Assembly (NCBI RefSeq): GCF_005765165.1
Contig: NZ_VCIW01000014.1
Span: forward strand, 124,001 to 188,000
Reading direction: 5' to 3'
From: Paenibacillus antri
GTDB lineage: Bacteria; Bacillota; Bacilli; Paenibacillales; YIM-B00363
Length of the DNA: 64,000 bases
Shown here: positions 16,785 to 25,711 of the stretch, in pieces
How positions within the stretch are numbered: position 1 is the stretch's first letter
Layout: every line of letters starts with the position of its first letter
Made by a program: the position numbers and the translations under genes
The notes under the pieces: model-generated
Told to the model about the DNA's origin: nothing
The model's input: the letters and a program-made list of their open reading frames with translations, nothing else
The model's database searches: none

Positions 16785-17660
16785 ATGAAACAAGGGAGAT
16801 TGCAATACGGAGACATCATCAATTACATCGCTTTAACCTTGATTTCGTTATCCATGCTGTTTCCGTTTCTATACGTATTTTCTGTATCGCTGACGGATCC
16901 GGCCACCTATGTCCAAGGCGAATTTATCCTGCTTCCTAAAGAGTTTTCATTAGACTCTTATAAGTTCGTGCTCGGCACCGGTCAGCTATGGAATTCCGTC
17001 AAAGCCACGCTGTTTATTACCGTCGTCGGAACGGTGCTTAACTTGTTCGTCACGATGACCTTCGCATACGTGCTGACCAAGAATGACATGCCTGGCTGGA
17101 AGCTATTCACCTACATGGTGCTGTTCATGATGTTCTTTCATGCCGGCATGGTGCCGGGATACCTGCTGGTACGCGAGCTGGGTCTTATGAACTCGCTGTG
17201 GGCGTTAATTTTACCGGGTCTCACCAACCCATGGTCGCTGTTTGTCGTCCGGTCCTTCTACCGGAGCATCCCAAGCAGCTTGGAAGAAGCGGCTTATATC
17301 GACGGGGCGAATGACCTTACCATTTTCCAAAAAGTGATCTTGCCCTTGTCCAAGCCCGTGATCGCGGCGTTCTCCTTGTTCTTCGCTGTCGGGCTGTGGA
17401 ACACCTATCTGTCGGGGATATTCTATATCCAAGATCCGAAGAAATGGCCGCTGCAGGTATTCCTCTCACAGATGATTATTGAATCGAACACGGACCTCGG
17501 GTCCTCGGCCAACTTCGATGATGTGCGGCAGGTGCAGCCCCCGTCGGAGACGATCAAGATGGCTTCGCTGGTGCTGGTGATGATTCCGATTCTGCTCGTG
17601 TATCCGTTCCTGCAGAAGCATTTCGCCAAAGGGGTATTGTTGGGGTCGGTGAAGGGGTAA
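16785..17660 (+). CDS. Carbohydrate ABC transporter permease, YtcP/LplC type
   Basis: A 291-residue permease with six TM helices, starting MKQGRLQYGDIINYIALTLI after an AAGGAGGAGGG site; the frame extends to 16767 but that would overlap the previous stop. Family marks are the SVSLTDPATYVQGEFILLPKEFSLDSYKFV periplasmic segment and the EAA loop LEEAAYIDGANDLTIFQKVILPLSKP. It is the second half of a heterodimer with the LplB-like protein 14 bases upstream. A mannose-containing oligosaccharide is a plausible substrate because a beta-mannosidase-like gene lies downstream, but this is inference. Confidence 0.93.
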   Translation: MKQGRLQYGDIINYIALTLISLSMLFPFLYVFSVSLTDPATYVQGEFILLPKEFSLDSYKFVLGTGQLWNSVKATLFITVVGTVLNLFVTMTFAYVLTKNDMPGWKLFTYMVLFMMFFHAGMVPGYLLVRELGLMNSLWALILPGLTNPWSLFVVRSFYRSIPSSLEEAAYIDGANDLTIFQKVILPLSKPVIAAFSLFFAVGLWNTYLSGIFYIQDPKKWPLQVFLSQMIIESNTDLGSSANFDDVRQVQPPSETIKMASLVLVMIPILLVYPFLQKHFAKGVLLGSVKG

Positions 17661-17713
17661 TCCCGGATCCGCCCCGGAAAATAAAAATAAGCCATTATAA
17701 GGGGGAAGAACGA

Positions 17714-19243
17714 ATGAGCACGAAAAAAGTATCCGCAATCTTATTAGCTTCCACGCTTGTTCTTGTCACCGCTTGCAGCAGCAATGGGGGCACGCAATCG
17801 ACAGCGCCGGCCGAAACACCGGCTGCCGAGACGCCGGCGCCGGAGAAGAAAGGGCCTACGTCCATCACCATGCTGACTGGAGTATGGGGCCAGCCTCCGG
17901 TGGATATCGAGAAGAGCGCCATCTTCAACAAGCTGGAAGAACTCACAAATACGGATTTGAACATTACGGTCGTTCCCGTGTCCAATTACGATCAAAACCT
18001 GAACCTGGTGATGGCGGCGAACGAGCTTCCGGAATTAGTCCATGCGTTCAATAGTAAGGCGCCGACGTTGGTGAAAGCGATTAATCAAGGGGCCTTCTAC
18101 GATTTGAGCGAGTTCGATCTGTCGCAATACCCGAATCTGCAGCAGATTCCGGAGTTGATTTGGAATAACTCGAAGATTAACGGGAAAGTCTATGGCGTTC
18201 CGAGTCCTGTAGGATTGAACGCACAGGACTTCATGATTCGGAAGGACTGGATGGAGAAGCTGAATCTGAAAGAGCCGACGACGCTGGATGAGCTGAAAGA
18301 ATTGCTGATTGCGTTCCGCGAAGGCGATCCGGACGGCAACGGCCAGAAGGACACGTTCGGTTTGGTCGGAAGGGGATACGGCCTGCTCGGCGCCTTCGGC
18401 GTTCAAGAGCCGCAGATCGAAGGGGATATGATGCTCTTGGAGTGGATGACTCCGGGGTATCGAGATTACCTGGTTTACTTGAATGAATTGTATGCGAAAG
18501 ACGTCATGCCGAAAGAATATTTCTTGATGAAGGGCAGCGACACCAAGGATATGCTGACCAACGGCATCGCCGGTGCGCAGAGCGCGGGGCTGCACAACGC
18601 GGGCGAATTGACGGTAGAGGTTCAGAAGAAGGATCCGAATGCCAGCTTTATGCCTTTGAACCCGATACAAGGCCCGAATGGGTACACCGGAAAGACGCAA
18701 TTAGGTTACTATGGCATGTGGTTGATTCCGACCAGCGTGGATAAAGCGAAGGTTCCCGACATCTTGGCTTACTTGGATCAAACGGCAACGGATGAAGTTA
18801 ACAATCTGATGAACTTCGGCATTCAGGGCGTCCACTACGACAGCTTAGAAGGTCAGAAGGCGACAGCGTCGGATGCGCAGATCAAGCTGAAGGATGAAGA
18901 AGCGGGGCAAGGCACGATCGTGTTCGTAAATAAATATCGTCCGTACAACGACGTAACGAAGAACGGGTTTGCGGCCGAGCTGGAGGAACAGTTGATCGAA
19001 AGCATCGATAATCACATTGAGCTGTCTACTGCAAATCCGTTCGAGATTCTCATCTCCGATACGTTCTCGAGCCGTTACAACGACGTCTTCAAAGATTTGG
19101 ACGCCACGATCATTAAAGTGACGACCGGGGCAATCAGCTTGGAGGAGTGGGATACATTCGTCGAGCAGATGAAGGCGAATCCGACCGTTCAACAAATGAT
19201 GAAGGAATTTAAAGCGCAGTACGACTTGGCGAACCCGCAATAA
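17714..19243 (+). CDS. Extracellular sugar-binding lipoprotein of the ABC importer
   Basis: A 509-residue solute-binding protein. The signal peptide ends in a lipobox (LVTAC, Cys21) and a Ser/Ala/Pro/Glu-rich linker tethers the domain to the membrane. The mature part looks like the large LipO/YtcQ-type binding proteins: GVWGQPPVDIEKSAIFNKLEE, NDGNGQ-like acidic calcium-loop sequence DPDGNGQKDTFGL near 203, and a long C-terminal lobe. It follows the two permeases with an AAGGGGGAAG ribosome site and is followed by a terminator. Confidence 0.92.
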   Translation: MSTKKVSAILLASTLVLVTACSSNGGTQSTAPAETPAAETPAPEKKGPTSITMLTGVWGQPPVDIEKSAIFNKLEELTNTDLNITVVPVSNYDQNLNLVMAANELPELVHAFNSKAPTLVKAINQGAFYDLSEFDLSQYPNLQQIPELIWNNSKINGKVYGVPSPVGLNAQDFMIRKDWMEKLNLKEPTTLDELKELLIAFREGDPDGNGQKDTFGLVGRGYGLLGAFGVQEPQIEGDMMLLEWMTPGYRDYLVYLNELYAKDVMPKEYFLMKGSDTKDMLTNGIAGAQSAGLHNAGELTVEVQKKDPNASFMPLNPIQGPNGYTGKTQLGYYGMWLIPTSVDKAKVPDILAYLDQTATDEVNNLMNFGIQGVHYDSLEGQKATASDAQIKLKDEEAGQGTIVFVNKYRPYNDVTKNGFAAELEEQLIESIDNHIELSTANPFEILISDTFSSRYNDVFKDLDATIIKVTTGAISLEEWDTFVEQMKANPTVQQMMKEFKAQYDLANPQ

Positions 19244-19275
19244 GGCAGAAGAAAGACCGCGCCCAGCGGACGGGA

Positions 19276-19309
19276 GGGAGCCCTCGAGGACCATCGAGGC
19301 TTCCTCTTT
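19276..19309 (+). terminator. Terminator after the binding-protein gene
   Basis: Stem CCTCGA/TCGAGG extended by imperfect GGGAG/CTTCC pairing, followed by a short CTTTC tract. It separates the transporter operon from the regulator. Confidence 0.55.
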
Positions 19310-19418
19310 CGCGCGTGTTCCGGAGGGGTGGAGGGGAGAACCGCTTCGAAATGCATTTTCGCGGCGTAAAGGATATCCTTAGTAAAGAATGAAACTACGC
19401 GCGGATAAGGTGAGAGTT

Positions 19419-21674
19419 ATGCTTCGGAAGCTTCGACAACGATTGGAGACGCGAATCTCAAGACGGTATTTTTATAAATTAATTGGGCTGGGATTGGTAT
19501 CCGTCGTCGTTCCGATCATGCTCATCTCCTTCTTCAGCTATCGGATTACCGTGAGCAATATGGAGGGGCAAAACGATCAGGCCCGGTTCGATATGTTGGG
19601 ACAACTGCAATCCCGTGTCGACGAGCGGCTGGAGACCGCCCGGAATGCGTTGTATGCGCTAGTGTTCGATTCGGATATTACCCAGGCTGCGAATATGAAT
19701 GGCGCGGCGATAGGTCCCCAACTGTTGATCGACGTCCAGGGGAAGCTGTCGACGCTGACTCAATCGATCCAAGACAGCTACGGTGTGTCTCTATACTTCG
19801 TAGACAGCGAAACGACGCTCTTCAACGATCGATACATTAAAAAATCGGATGCATCATGGGTGTCGGATTTTCCGAAGCATGGGCCGGTCGGGGAGTGGAT
19901 GTATCAAACGGGAAGCGGCTTTCAGGTCGTTACGCACACAGTCGCCTTACCCGCCATGTCGGAAAGCCCGAAGGCGTATTTATCGATTCATCTTCATCAG
20001 AGGGCATTCGCCGGCATCTTGCGGGATATCGACTTTATCGAATCGGCAGACGTATATTTCTTAGACGTTACGTTCAAGCCGATCCTCGCTAGGACGCAAG
20101 GGGAAGTCGAAGGCGCCCAGACCGAGGCCGGTCTTGATTGGATCCGGGGCAACCCCCGTGTTTACGATATTCGTAACGATGCGAAAGCGGATTTATCTAC
20201 CCAATACGTGCAGTCCGAACGCACAGGATGGTATACGGCGTTGATGGTTCCTTTAAGCAGCCAGTCCGCCTTTACCGCGGATATTGTCGGGATCACCGTC
20301 TTAGTCAGCCTCCTAGCCATCGGGGCCGGCGCGGTGTTGATCTATTTTAACTCGAAGCGTCTATATGCTCCGATTCGTCAATGGCTGCAAGATGAAAACT
20401 ATACCCCTGAGGACCAGAAGAAGGACGAATGGGCGTGGCTCCGCTCCCGATGGAACAACCTGAAGGAAGATTTGCAGAGGAGCGCGCCGGAGTTAAGGGA
20501 AGCCTTCCTGATCTCGTTGCTTGGGGGGTATTATGCTCACGCCAAAGAAGAGGCGGAGGCGCTCATGAAGCGGCATCATCTACCCCATGACCATAAGTGC
20601 GTCGCGCTCGTCGTCGATCCCGGCGATTTCTCGAAATATCGGAGCTTCGAAGCGAAAGACGAAGCGTTGGTCCACATGGCCATCGCGAACATCTTCGAGG
20701 AGTTGATCTCCCACAGTTATTTGGAAGGGGACTCGTTCCATAGGCCGGAGGCGTACCAATCCGTACTCCTGGTGTACTTCCCTCGGGATATGAAGGACGA
20801 GCAAGCGCGCCAGATGGCGAAGCAGCTTGCGCAGTCGTTGATTCAGTCGATCGAAACGTATCTTAAATTTCCGATTACTCTTGGGTTGGGCGGCATTCGG
20901 CCGGTCATGCATGAGCTGCGCGAATCGTATTTGGAAGCGAAGGAAGCGCTGCAATACCGGATTATTCGCGAGGACGAACCGATCTTGGACTTCCATGAGG
21001 TCAAGCAAGACAGCGGCCGATTCGATTACCCGTTCGATATCAGCGAGCAGATCGTAAAGGATCTCCGCAGCGGAAACCGGGAAGAAGTGGAACGCGGATT
21101 TAACGTATTCGTCGATCTCATTCGCGCCTGCAACTATTCGGACGCGGTATATCGGAAAATTCTATTAATGCTTTACAGTGCTACAATTCAAGGATTTTAT
21201 CAATATTCTAAGGAAGCGATGTCCGACTTAATCAACCAGAACGGGCATGAGATCATTCTGTCGGCCCAATTTCTTACCGAGATCGAGCAGTGGTTCCGGG
21301 ACACCTGGTTTGCCTATTGCTTCGCAATCATCGATCACGAGAATGAAAGCAAAGGAAAGCAAGTGATTGATGCTGTTAAAAGCTATATATCGAGGACGCT
21401 GAATCAAGACCATTCCTTACAGCTGGTAGCGGAACAAGTCAACCTGAACCCGTCGTATCTCAGCCGCTTATTCCGCAAGGAGACCGGGCAAAATTTCGTG
21501 CAATACGTCGCGCAAATCAAGGTTGAAGAGGCGAAAAAACAGTTGGAGCAAACGGATGAGCCGATTTATCGCATTGCGGAACACGTCGGATACACGGAGC
21601 AGACCTTCCGCAGGGTGTTTAAGAACCTAACGAAGATGTCGCCGAACGAATATCGCACGAGCATCAGGAAATAA
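19419..21674 (+). CDS. Membrane-anchored AraC-type regulator (YtdP-like)
   Basis: A 751-residue protein (761 if ATG 19389 is used). ATG 19419 is chosen because AAGGTGAGAG sits just upstream; the ATG 30 bases earlier lacks a well-spaced site. It has an N-terminal TM helix (about residues 22-45), an extracytoplasmic sensor domain of about 240 residues, a second TM helix (VGITVLVSLLAIGAGAVLIYF), a cytoplasmic middle domain, and a C-terminal AraC DNA-binding domain (about 650-745: SLQLVAEQVNLNPSYLSRLFRKETG and IYRIAEHVGYTEQTFRRVFK). Such proteins sense an extracellular ligand and activate adjacent sugar-uptake genes, here most likely the 15.9-24.3 kb cluster. Confidence 0.92.
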   Translation: MLRKLRQRLETRISRRYFYKLIGLGLVSVVVPIMLISFFSYRITVSNMEGQNDQARFDMLGQLQSRVDERLETARNALYALVFDSDITQAANMNGAAIGPQLLIDVQGKLSTLTQSIQDSYGVSLYFVDSETTLFNDRYIKKSDASWVSDFPKHGPVGEWMYQTGSGFQVVTHTVALPAMSESPKAYLSIHLHQRAFAGILRDIDFIESADVYFLDVTFKPILARTQGEVEGAQTEAGLDWIRGNPRVYDIRNDAKADLSTQYVQSERTGWYTALMVPLSSQSAFTADIVGITVLVSLLAIGAGAVLIYFNSKRLYAPIRQWLQDENYTPEDQKKDEWAWLRSRWNNLKEDLQRSAPELREAFLISLLGGYYAHAKEEAEALMKRHHLPHDHKCVALVVDPGDFSKYRSFEAKDEALVHMAIANIFEELISHSYLEGDSFHRPEAYQSVLLVYFPRDMKDEQARQMAKQLAQSLIQSIETYLKFPITLGLGGIRPVMHELRESYLEAKEALQYRIIREDEPILDFHEVKQDSGRFDYPFDISEQIVKDLRSGNREEVERGFNVFVDLIRACNYSDAVYRKILLMLYSATIQGFYQYSKEAMSDLINQNGHEIILSAQFLTEIEQWFRDTWFAYCFAIIDHENESKGKQVIDAVKSYISRTLNQDHSLQLVAEQVNLNPSYLSRLFRKETGQNFVQYVAQIKVEEAKKQLEQTDEPIYRIAEHVGYTEQTFRRVFKNLTKMSPNEYRTSIRK

Positions 21675-21707
21675 TTCAAGACCGGCAGATAGGGTGTGGG
21701 AAAAGGG

Positions 21708-24299
21708 ATGAGCATGGACATTTCGTTGCGAACGATGGAATGGAGGCTGAAGGGGTTTTGGCCTTGGGTGCCGATGCTGCGAAATAGTATGGAAACCGGT
21801 ATGGAGCTGTTGGGAGTAACGGATTGGATCCCGGCTACGGTTCCAGGAGGCGTTCATTACGATCTCTTCCGGGCGGGCTTGATCGACAATCCGTATATCG
21901 ATCGAAACAGCCTGCACTCCGAATGGGTGGAGAATCGATGGTGGGTATATAAAACCGAATTTCCGAAACCGGCATGTACCGGGGAAAAGGTAGAACTCGT
22001 ATGCAAGGGCCTCGACTATGAAGCGTTCGTCTATATGAACGGGATTAGGCTCGGAGAGCATAGAGGGATGTATCATCCGGCCGTGTTCGACGTGACGGAG
22101 ATTCTAACATCCAGGGACACCGTCGAGCTGATCATCGTGCTTGCGCATGCCCCCGACGAGATGGGGCAAATCGGCAAGACATCGATGACGTTCACGCAGA
22201 AGAGCCGGTTCAATTACAAGTGGGACTTCTCCACGCGGCTCGTCAATTTGGGGCTATGGGATGACGTCGTGCTGCGGGTTCACTCCTCGCACAGCATCGG
22301 TCCCGCTTATATCCGTACCGATGTGGAAGACGGGGAGGGCATCGTCTCGGTCTCGGCAAGCGTCGAGTCGAAGTCGGGGGGGCCGAATCGACCGGCCGCA
22401 TGTACGGTGACGTTGACCACTCCACAGGGAGAGTTGATCGGACGGGAGACGGCGGCGGTGTCCGACGCTGTGGAGGTTCGTTTCCGGGTACCGTCCCCGG
22501 AGCTGTGGTATCCCAACGGCTTTGGCGATCAGCCCCTGTACGAGGTTCGCTTGACGTTGACGGACGGTGCCGCGACGTTGGACGAGAAGTCGTACAAGGT
22601 TGGGATTCGCAGCCTCCGGTATGAAAAGAACGAAGGCAGTCCGGAGGATGCGCTGCCTTACACCTTCGTCGTGAACGGAAAGAAGGTCTACATTAAAGGC
22701 GTAAATCTGACGCCTCTTGATCACCTGTACGGGAATATCGGTCTGAAGCGATACGACTGGATCGTTCGTTTGGCGAAGTTCGCGAACGTCAATATGATTC
22801 GCATCTGGGGCGGCGGCATCATCGAGAAGCCGGAGTTTTACGAACTATGCGACCGGTATGGAATCATGGTTTGGCAGGAGTTTATCCAGTCGAGCTCCGG
22901 CGTCGATAATATCCCTTCCAAGAGACCCGAGTTCCTCGAGCTGCTGGAGCGAACCGCCGTCGCGGCGCTGTGTGACCGCCGGAATTATACGTCCCTAACC
23001 GTTTGGAGCGGCGGCAACGAGCTGATGAGCGATGTCAGGGTCCCTTCGACCGCAGAGGACGAAAATTTGGCGATGCTGGGGCGCCTGGTCGAGACGCACG
23101 ATCCGCAGCGGCTGTTCCTGCCGACATCGGCCTCGGGCCCGGTGGAGCATATCACCCGCAAGAAAGGCGTCAGCCATGACGTTCACGGGTGGTGGAAATA
23201 CGAGGGCAATCCAAACCATTACGAGCTCTATGGGGAAGCCGACAATCTGTTTCACAGCGAGTTCGGCGTCGACGGGGCCAGCGCGACAAAGAGCTTGCGC
23301 AAGTTTCTAAGCAAGGAGCATCTGGCGCCGACCTCCATGGAGGACAGCTTGACTTGGCGCCATCGCGGCGAGTGGTGGGACACGTATGCCCGAAATCTGC
23401 GCATGTTCGGCTCCGTTTCTGATTTAGACACCTTCGTGGAGTGCAGCCAATGGATGCAGGCGGAGGGGCTGCGATTCATACTAGAGGCGAACCGGAGAAG
23501 GAAATTCCGCAATAGCGGAAGCATCATCTGGCAGCTGAATGAGCCATGGCCGAACATATCCTGTACGAACTTGGTCGATTACTACGGCGAGACGAAGATG
23601 GCTTATCACTTTGCTAGGAAGGCATTTTCGCCGGATCACGTCTCTTTGGACTACAGGAGACTGGATTATCGTCCCGGAGAGCGGTTCGAGGGAGGCGTCT
23701 ATGTGCACCGCGCCGGGGGTTCGTCAGCGGTTTCGGTGACTGCCGAGGTGTTGGATGCGCGAGGGCGGGTGATTTACGAGAAACAGTATGAGGGTGTTAC
23801 CAAGGAGGATCATGCGCTCGAGATCGGGGCTCTCGAGTTCGACGTTCCTCCCCTCGAAGAGGAGCTGTTCTTCGTCCGACTGAAGGGAAGGGCACAACGA
23901 TCCGATGCTGAAGTCTCTTCGAACCTATATGTATTCTCCACGCGCGAGGAGGCTGTTTATGCGCCTGCATTGCAGTTGGACGGGGCACGTCTGGACGTGG
24001 GGGCGCTTGAGGAATGGAGCGGCGGCAAGGGCGCAGCCGAACGAACGCGCCGCTATCGGGTGGCGAACGAGGGAACTACTGTGGCATTGCATGTGTATCC
24101 AGAAGTGGCGGGCGATCGGTATTGGGCGGTGGCCGACGGTGCGTACGAGAGCTTATTCCCGGGCGATTCGGTCGTTATAACAGTCACTTGCATCGCCCGG
24201 GAAGGGGGACCGTTCGATTCGCTTGCGGAGTCGACGGAATCCGATATTCCCAGTGTTGCCTTTAAGAGCTTTCACGCACAACAACATGTGTTGATTTAA
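21708..24299 (+). CDS. GH2 family beta-mannosidase-like glycosidase
   Basis: An 863-residue cytoplasmic enzyme (no signal peptide) of the GH2 clan. The N-terminal jelly roll carries the family-typical WIPATVPGGVHYDLFRAGLIDNPY, the Ig-like middle follows, and the TIM barrel has NMIRIWGGGIIEKPEFYELCDRYGIMVWQEF. The acid/base glutamate is in WSGGNEL (about residue 438) and the nucleophile in FHSEFG (about 518). The GGNE in place of the frequent GNNE is a small difference. It probably hydrolyses mannosides imported by the upstream transporter. GTG 21696, ATG 21708 and ATG 21714 are all possible starts. Confidence 0.9.
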   Translation: MSMDISLRTMEWRLKGFWPWVPMLRNSMETGMELLGVTDWIPATVPGGVHYDLFRAGLIDNPYIDRNSLHSEWVENRWWVYKTEFPKPACTGEKVELVCKGLDYEAFVYMNGIRLGEHRGMYHPAVFDVTEILTSRDTVELIIVLAHAPDEMGQIGKTSMTFTQKSRFNYKWDFSTRLVNLGLWDDVVLRVHSSHSIGPAYIRTDVEDGEGIVSVSASVESKSGGPNRPAACTVTLTTPQGELIGRETAAVSDAVEVRFRVPSPELWYPNGFGDQPLYEVRLTLTDGAATLDEKSYKVGIRSLRYEKNEGSPEDALPYTFVVNGKKVYIKGVNLTPLDHLYGNIGLKRYDWIVRLAKFANVNMIRIWGGGIIEKPEFYELCDRYGIMVWQEFIQSSSGVDNIPSKRPEFLELLERTAVAALCDRRNYTSLTVWSGGNELMSDVRVPSTAEDENLAMLGRLVETHDPQRLFLPTSASGPVEHITRKKGVSHDVHGWWKYEGNPNHYELYGEADNLFHSEFGVDGASATKSLRKFLSKEHLAPTSMEDSLTWRHRGEWWDTYARNLRMFGSVSDLDTFVECSQWMQAEGLRFILEANRRRKFRNSGSIIWQLNEPWPNISCTNLVDYYGETKMAYHFARKAFSPDHVSLDYRRLDYRPGERFEGGVYVHRAGGSSAVSVTAEVLDARGRVIYEKQYEGVTKEDHALEIGALEFDVPPLEEELFFVRLKGRAQRSDAEVSSNLYVFSTREEAVYAPALQLDGARLDVGALEEWSGGKGAAERTRRYRVANEGTTVALHVYPEVAGDRYWAVADGAYESLFPGDSVVITVTCIAREGGPFDSLAESTESDIPSVAFKSFHAQQHVLI

Positions 24300-24303
24300 G
24301 GGC

Positions 24304-24332
24304 TTGTCTGTCTTCTATCGCTGTGATATATT
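24304..24332 (+). promoter_or_regulatory. Promoter of the gene at 24436
   Basis: TTGTCT (24304-24309), a 17-base spacer and TATATT (24327-24332), with a TG one base before the -10. Transcription would start near 24339, upstream of the terminator at 24371-24407. Confidence 0.55.
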
Positions 24333-24370
24333 GGGAAATAATGAAAACACTTTGTGCGATGGCAAAGCAT

Positions 24371-24407
24371 GCCTCGACGGCCGGAAACGGCTGGTCGGGG
24401 CTTTTTT
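24371..24407 (+). terminator. Terminator / possible attenuator before the gene at 24436
   Basis: GCCTCGAC pairs with GTCGGGGC around an inner CCG-gaaa-CGG helix, then TTTTTT. It can end the beta-mannosidase transcript. Because a good promoter lies between that gene and this hairpin, it may also attenuate transcription of the following gene. Confidence 0.8.
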
Positions 24408-24435
24408 GCGTTTTCGCGAGGGAGGAACGGTTGGT

Positions 24436-24906
24436 ATGGAGCGGTTGGATGCGGGGAAGGCGAAGAAGCTGGAGGCATACTTGAAGAAGTGCCGGAACGT
24501 ACTGGAAGGCAAGGGTTGGGCCGATGGCCTGTCGTATGCGGCGGAGAACTTTTTGGAATCGGTATGGGGACCGATGTTCGACTATGATTTTCGGTATTTG
24601 CATTGCGGCTGTCCGTTGGACGGGAGGCGAGAGGTCGGATATGTGCAATACTTCTCGTATCTACGGAGGGACCGCAAGCCGATCGTCTTCGAGGTGTTGA
24701 ATCACTATGCCGCCAGGCTGAACCTCTCTTTGGAGGAATACGAGTTGTTTTCGGAACAGAGCGAGGCTTTGGATTCGCTAGGGTATATGACCGTGCGGAT
24801 CACGGACATTGAACTCGATTTCGCCCGGAAGTACGTCAGCGAACGCGTGGTTTGCGCCATAAGCTCGAGCAACCGTTGGGAAGCAGAGCGGGAATGGGCC
24901 ATGTAG
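24436..24906 (+). CDS. Hypothetical protein, degenerate paralogue of the 7077-7763 nuclease-fold protein
   Basis: A 156-residue protein; ATG 24436 follows GAGGGAGGAAC. I do not recognise a named family, but it aligns by eye with the N-terminal domain of the protein at 7077: AENFLESVWGPMF against AEELFLRNVWWPMF, then RYLHCGCPLDGRREVGYVQYFSYL against RLHAEWEVPDFRQGFRYLDFAYM, then ALDSLGYMTVRIT against YLQAEGWKVMRFS. The candidate active-site residues are lost (the LDF strand becomes VQYF, and IEIEG becomes VFEVL), and the winged-helix half is missing. It may be a non-catalytic relative. Upstream promoter and terminator resemble the 7 kb locus. Confidence 0.6.
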   Translation: MERLDAGKAKKLEAYLKKCRNVLEGKGWADGLSYAAENFLESVWGPMFDYDFRYLHCGCPLDGRREVGYVQYFSYLRRDRKPIVFEVLNHYAARLNLSLEEYELFSEQSEALDSLGYMTVRITDIELDFARKYVSERVVCAISSSNRWEAEREWAM

Positions 24907-24920
24907 CGGCGGGAGGGTTG

Positions 24921-24929
24921 TGGTATACT
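24921..24929 (+). promoter_or_regulatory. Extended -10 promoter for the coiled-coil gene
   Basis: TG-G-TATACT with TATACT at 24924-24929, 30 bases before the ATG at 24959. No clear -35 is seen in the preceding gene end. Confidence 0.4.
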
Positions 24930-24958
24930 ATCATTACGAGTTTCGGGGGGTGTCGGTA

Positions 24959-25306
24959 ATGGACGAGACGAACCAGCTCCTGACCGCGATCTTGGGAAGA
25001 CTGGACGAAATGGGCGCGGACATTAAAAGCATCAAGAGCGACATTAAAGTGATGAAAGCGGACATTGATGTGTTGAAGTCGGATGTTGCCGTATTGAGAG
25101 CCGATGTTGACATATTAAAAGCGGACGTTGCCGTACTTAAGACGGATGTTGCCGTACTTAAGGCGGATGTTGCGGTAATGAAAGGCGACATCGCCGAAAT
25201 CAAAGAGACGCAGACTCGGCATGAGCGGATCCTAGAACTGCTATCGATCAAGTCGATCGATCACGAGGCTTCGATTCGGGACATTCGGAAGTCGCACGAT
25301 TCGTAA
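24959..25306 (+). CDS. Small heptad-repeat coiled-coil protein
   Basis: A 115-residue protein with no signal peptide. Residues about 20-83 are nine consecutive seven-residue units of the form D-I/V-x-x-[IL/M]-K-x (for example DVAVLKA), with no stutter, so a very regular coiled coil is expected with hydrophobic a/d positions. The C-terminal 30 residues (THERILELLSIKSIDHEAS) continue as a helix. The DNA shows the same unit as near-identical 21-base repeats. ATG 24959 has a GGGGGTGTCGG leader; the frame opens at 24920. No function can be assigned; oligomerisation is an inference. Confidence 0.65.
   Translation: MDETNQLLTAILGRLDEMGADIKSIKSDIKVMKADIDVLKSDVAVLRADVDILKADVAVLKTDVAVLKADVAVMKGDIAEIKETQTRHERILELLSIKSIDHEASIRDIRKSHDS
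25019..25206 (+). repeat. 21-bp tandem repeats coding the coiled coil
   Basis: Nine in-frame 21-base units built on the pattern GATGTTGCCGTACTTAAGGCG, with the best-conserved copies at 25129-25170. High DNA identity in the central copies points to recent expansion by slippage or unequal exchange, and copy-number variation would keep the reading frame. Confidence 0.75.
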
Positions 25307-25313
25307 GAGGCTC

Positions 25314-25348
25314 AGGCCGTTCTCGTAACGTCGGGGCGGCCTTTTTTT
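25314..25348 (+). terminator. Intrinsic terminator after the coiled-coil gene
   Basis: AGGCCG pairs with CGGCCT and runs into seven T; it starts eight bases after the stop. Confidence 0.8.
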
Positions 25349-25448
25349 CATTGGGAAGCTTCGCTGCCCCCATGTTCCAAGGGTTGAGTCCCCATTCAAC
25401 TGTAAAAGTACATGTATTCTTGGGCAAAAACACTCGGTAGTTCACAAT

Positions 25449-25593
25449 GCCTGCAAAAATGCAGGTATTTCGTTAGGGGACGTGTGGTAGAGGAGAAAAT
25501 TACTGCAGAAACGCAGTTAAACGCTCAAAAGATGAATTTTGGCGTCTAAATAGCTGCATTTCAGCAGTTATTGCGCGGACGTCCCTTCCTAAC
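25449..25593. mobile_element. MITE-like palindromic intergenic element
   Basis: Within the 490-base gap between two genes lies a 122-base element (25472-25593) whose ends are inverted: GTTAGGGGACGT at the left and ACGTCCCTTCCTAAC at the right (match apart from a 3-base insertion). Inside are hairpins ACTGC-agaaac-GCAGT, ACGC-t-CAAAA/TTTTGGCGT, and AGCTGC-atttca-GCAGTT. A sister hairpin CCTGC-aaaaat-GCAGG lies just outside at 25450-25465. No reading frame is present. This fits a non-autonomous MITE or REP-like repeat; no target-site duplication was identified. Confidence 0.55.
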
Positions 25594-25648
25594 CTACCGT
25601 TTCCGCGATCCCCATGCCCATTGGTTGCGGGATTTTTGAATCGAAGGA

Positions 25649-25677
25649 TTGTCAACGACCGCATCAATTTATATAAT
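25649..25677 (+). promoter_or_regulatory. Strong promoter of the SLH/giant-protein operon
   Basis: TTGTCA (25649-25654), an exact 17-base spacer and a perfect TATAAT (25672-25677). Transcription should start near 25684, giving a leader of about 113 bases that contains the terminator hairpin at 25712-25759. Confidence 0.75.
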
Positions 25678-25711
25678 AAGAGGAAATCATACCCAACGAT
25701 ATAAAAGCCGG

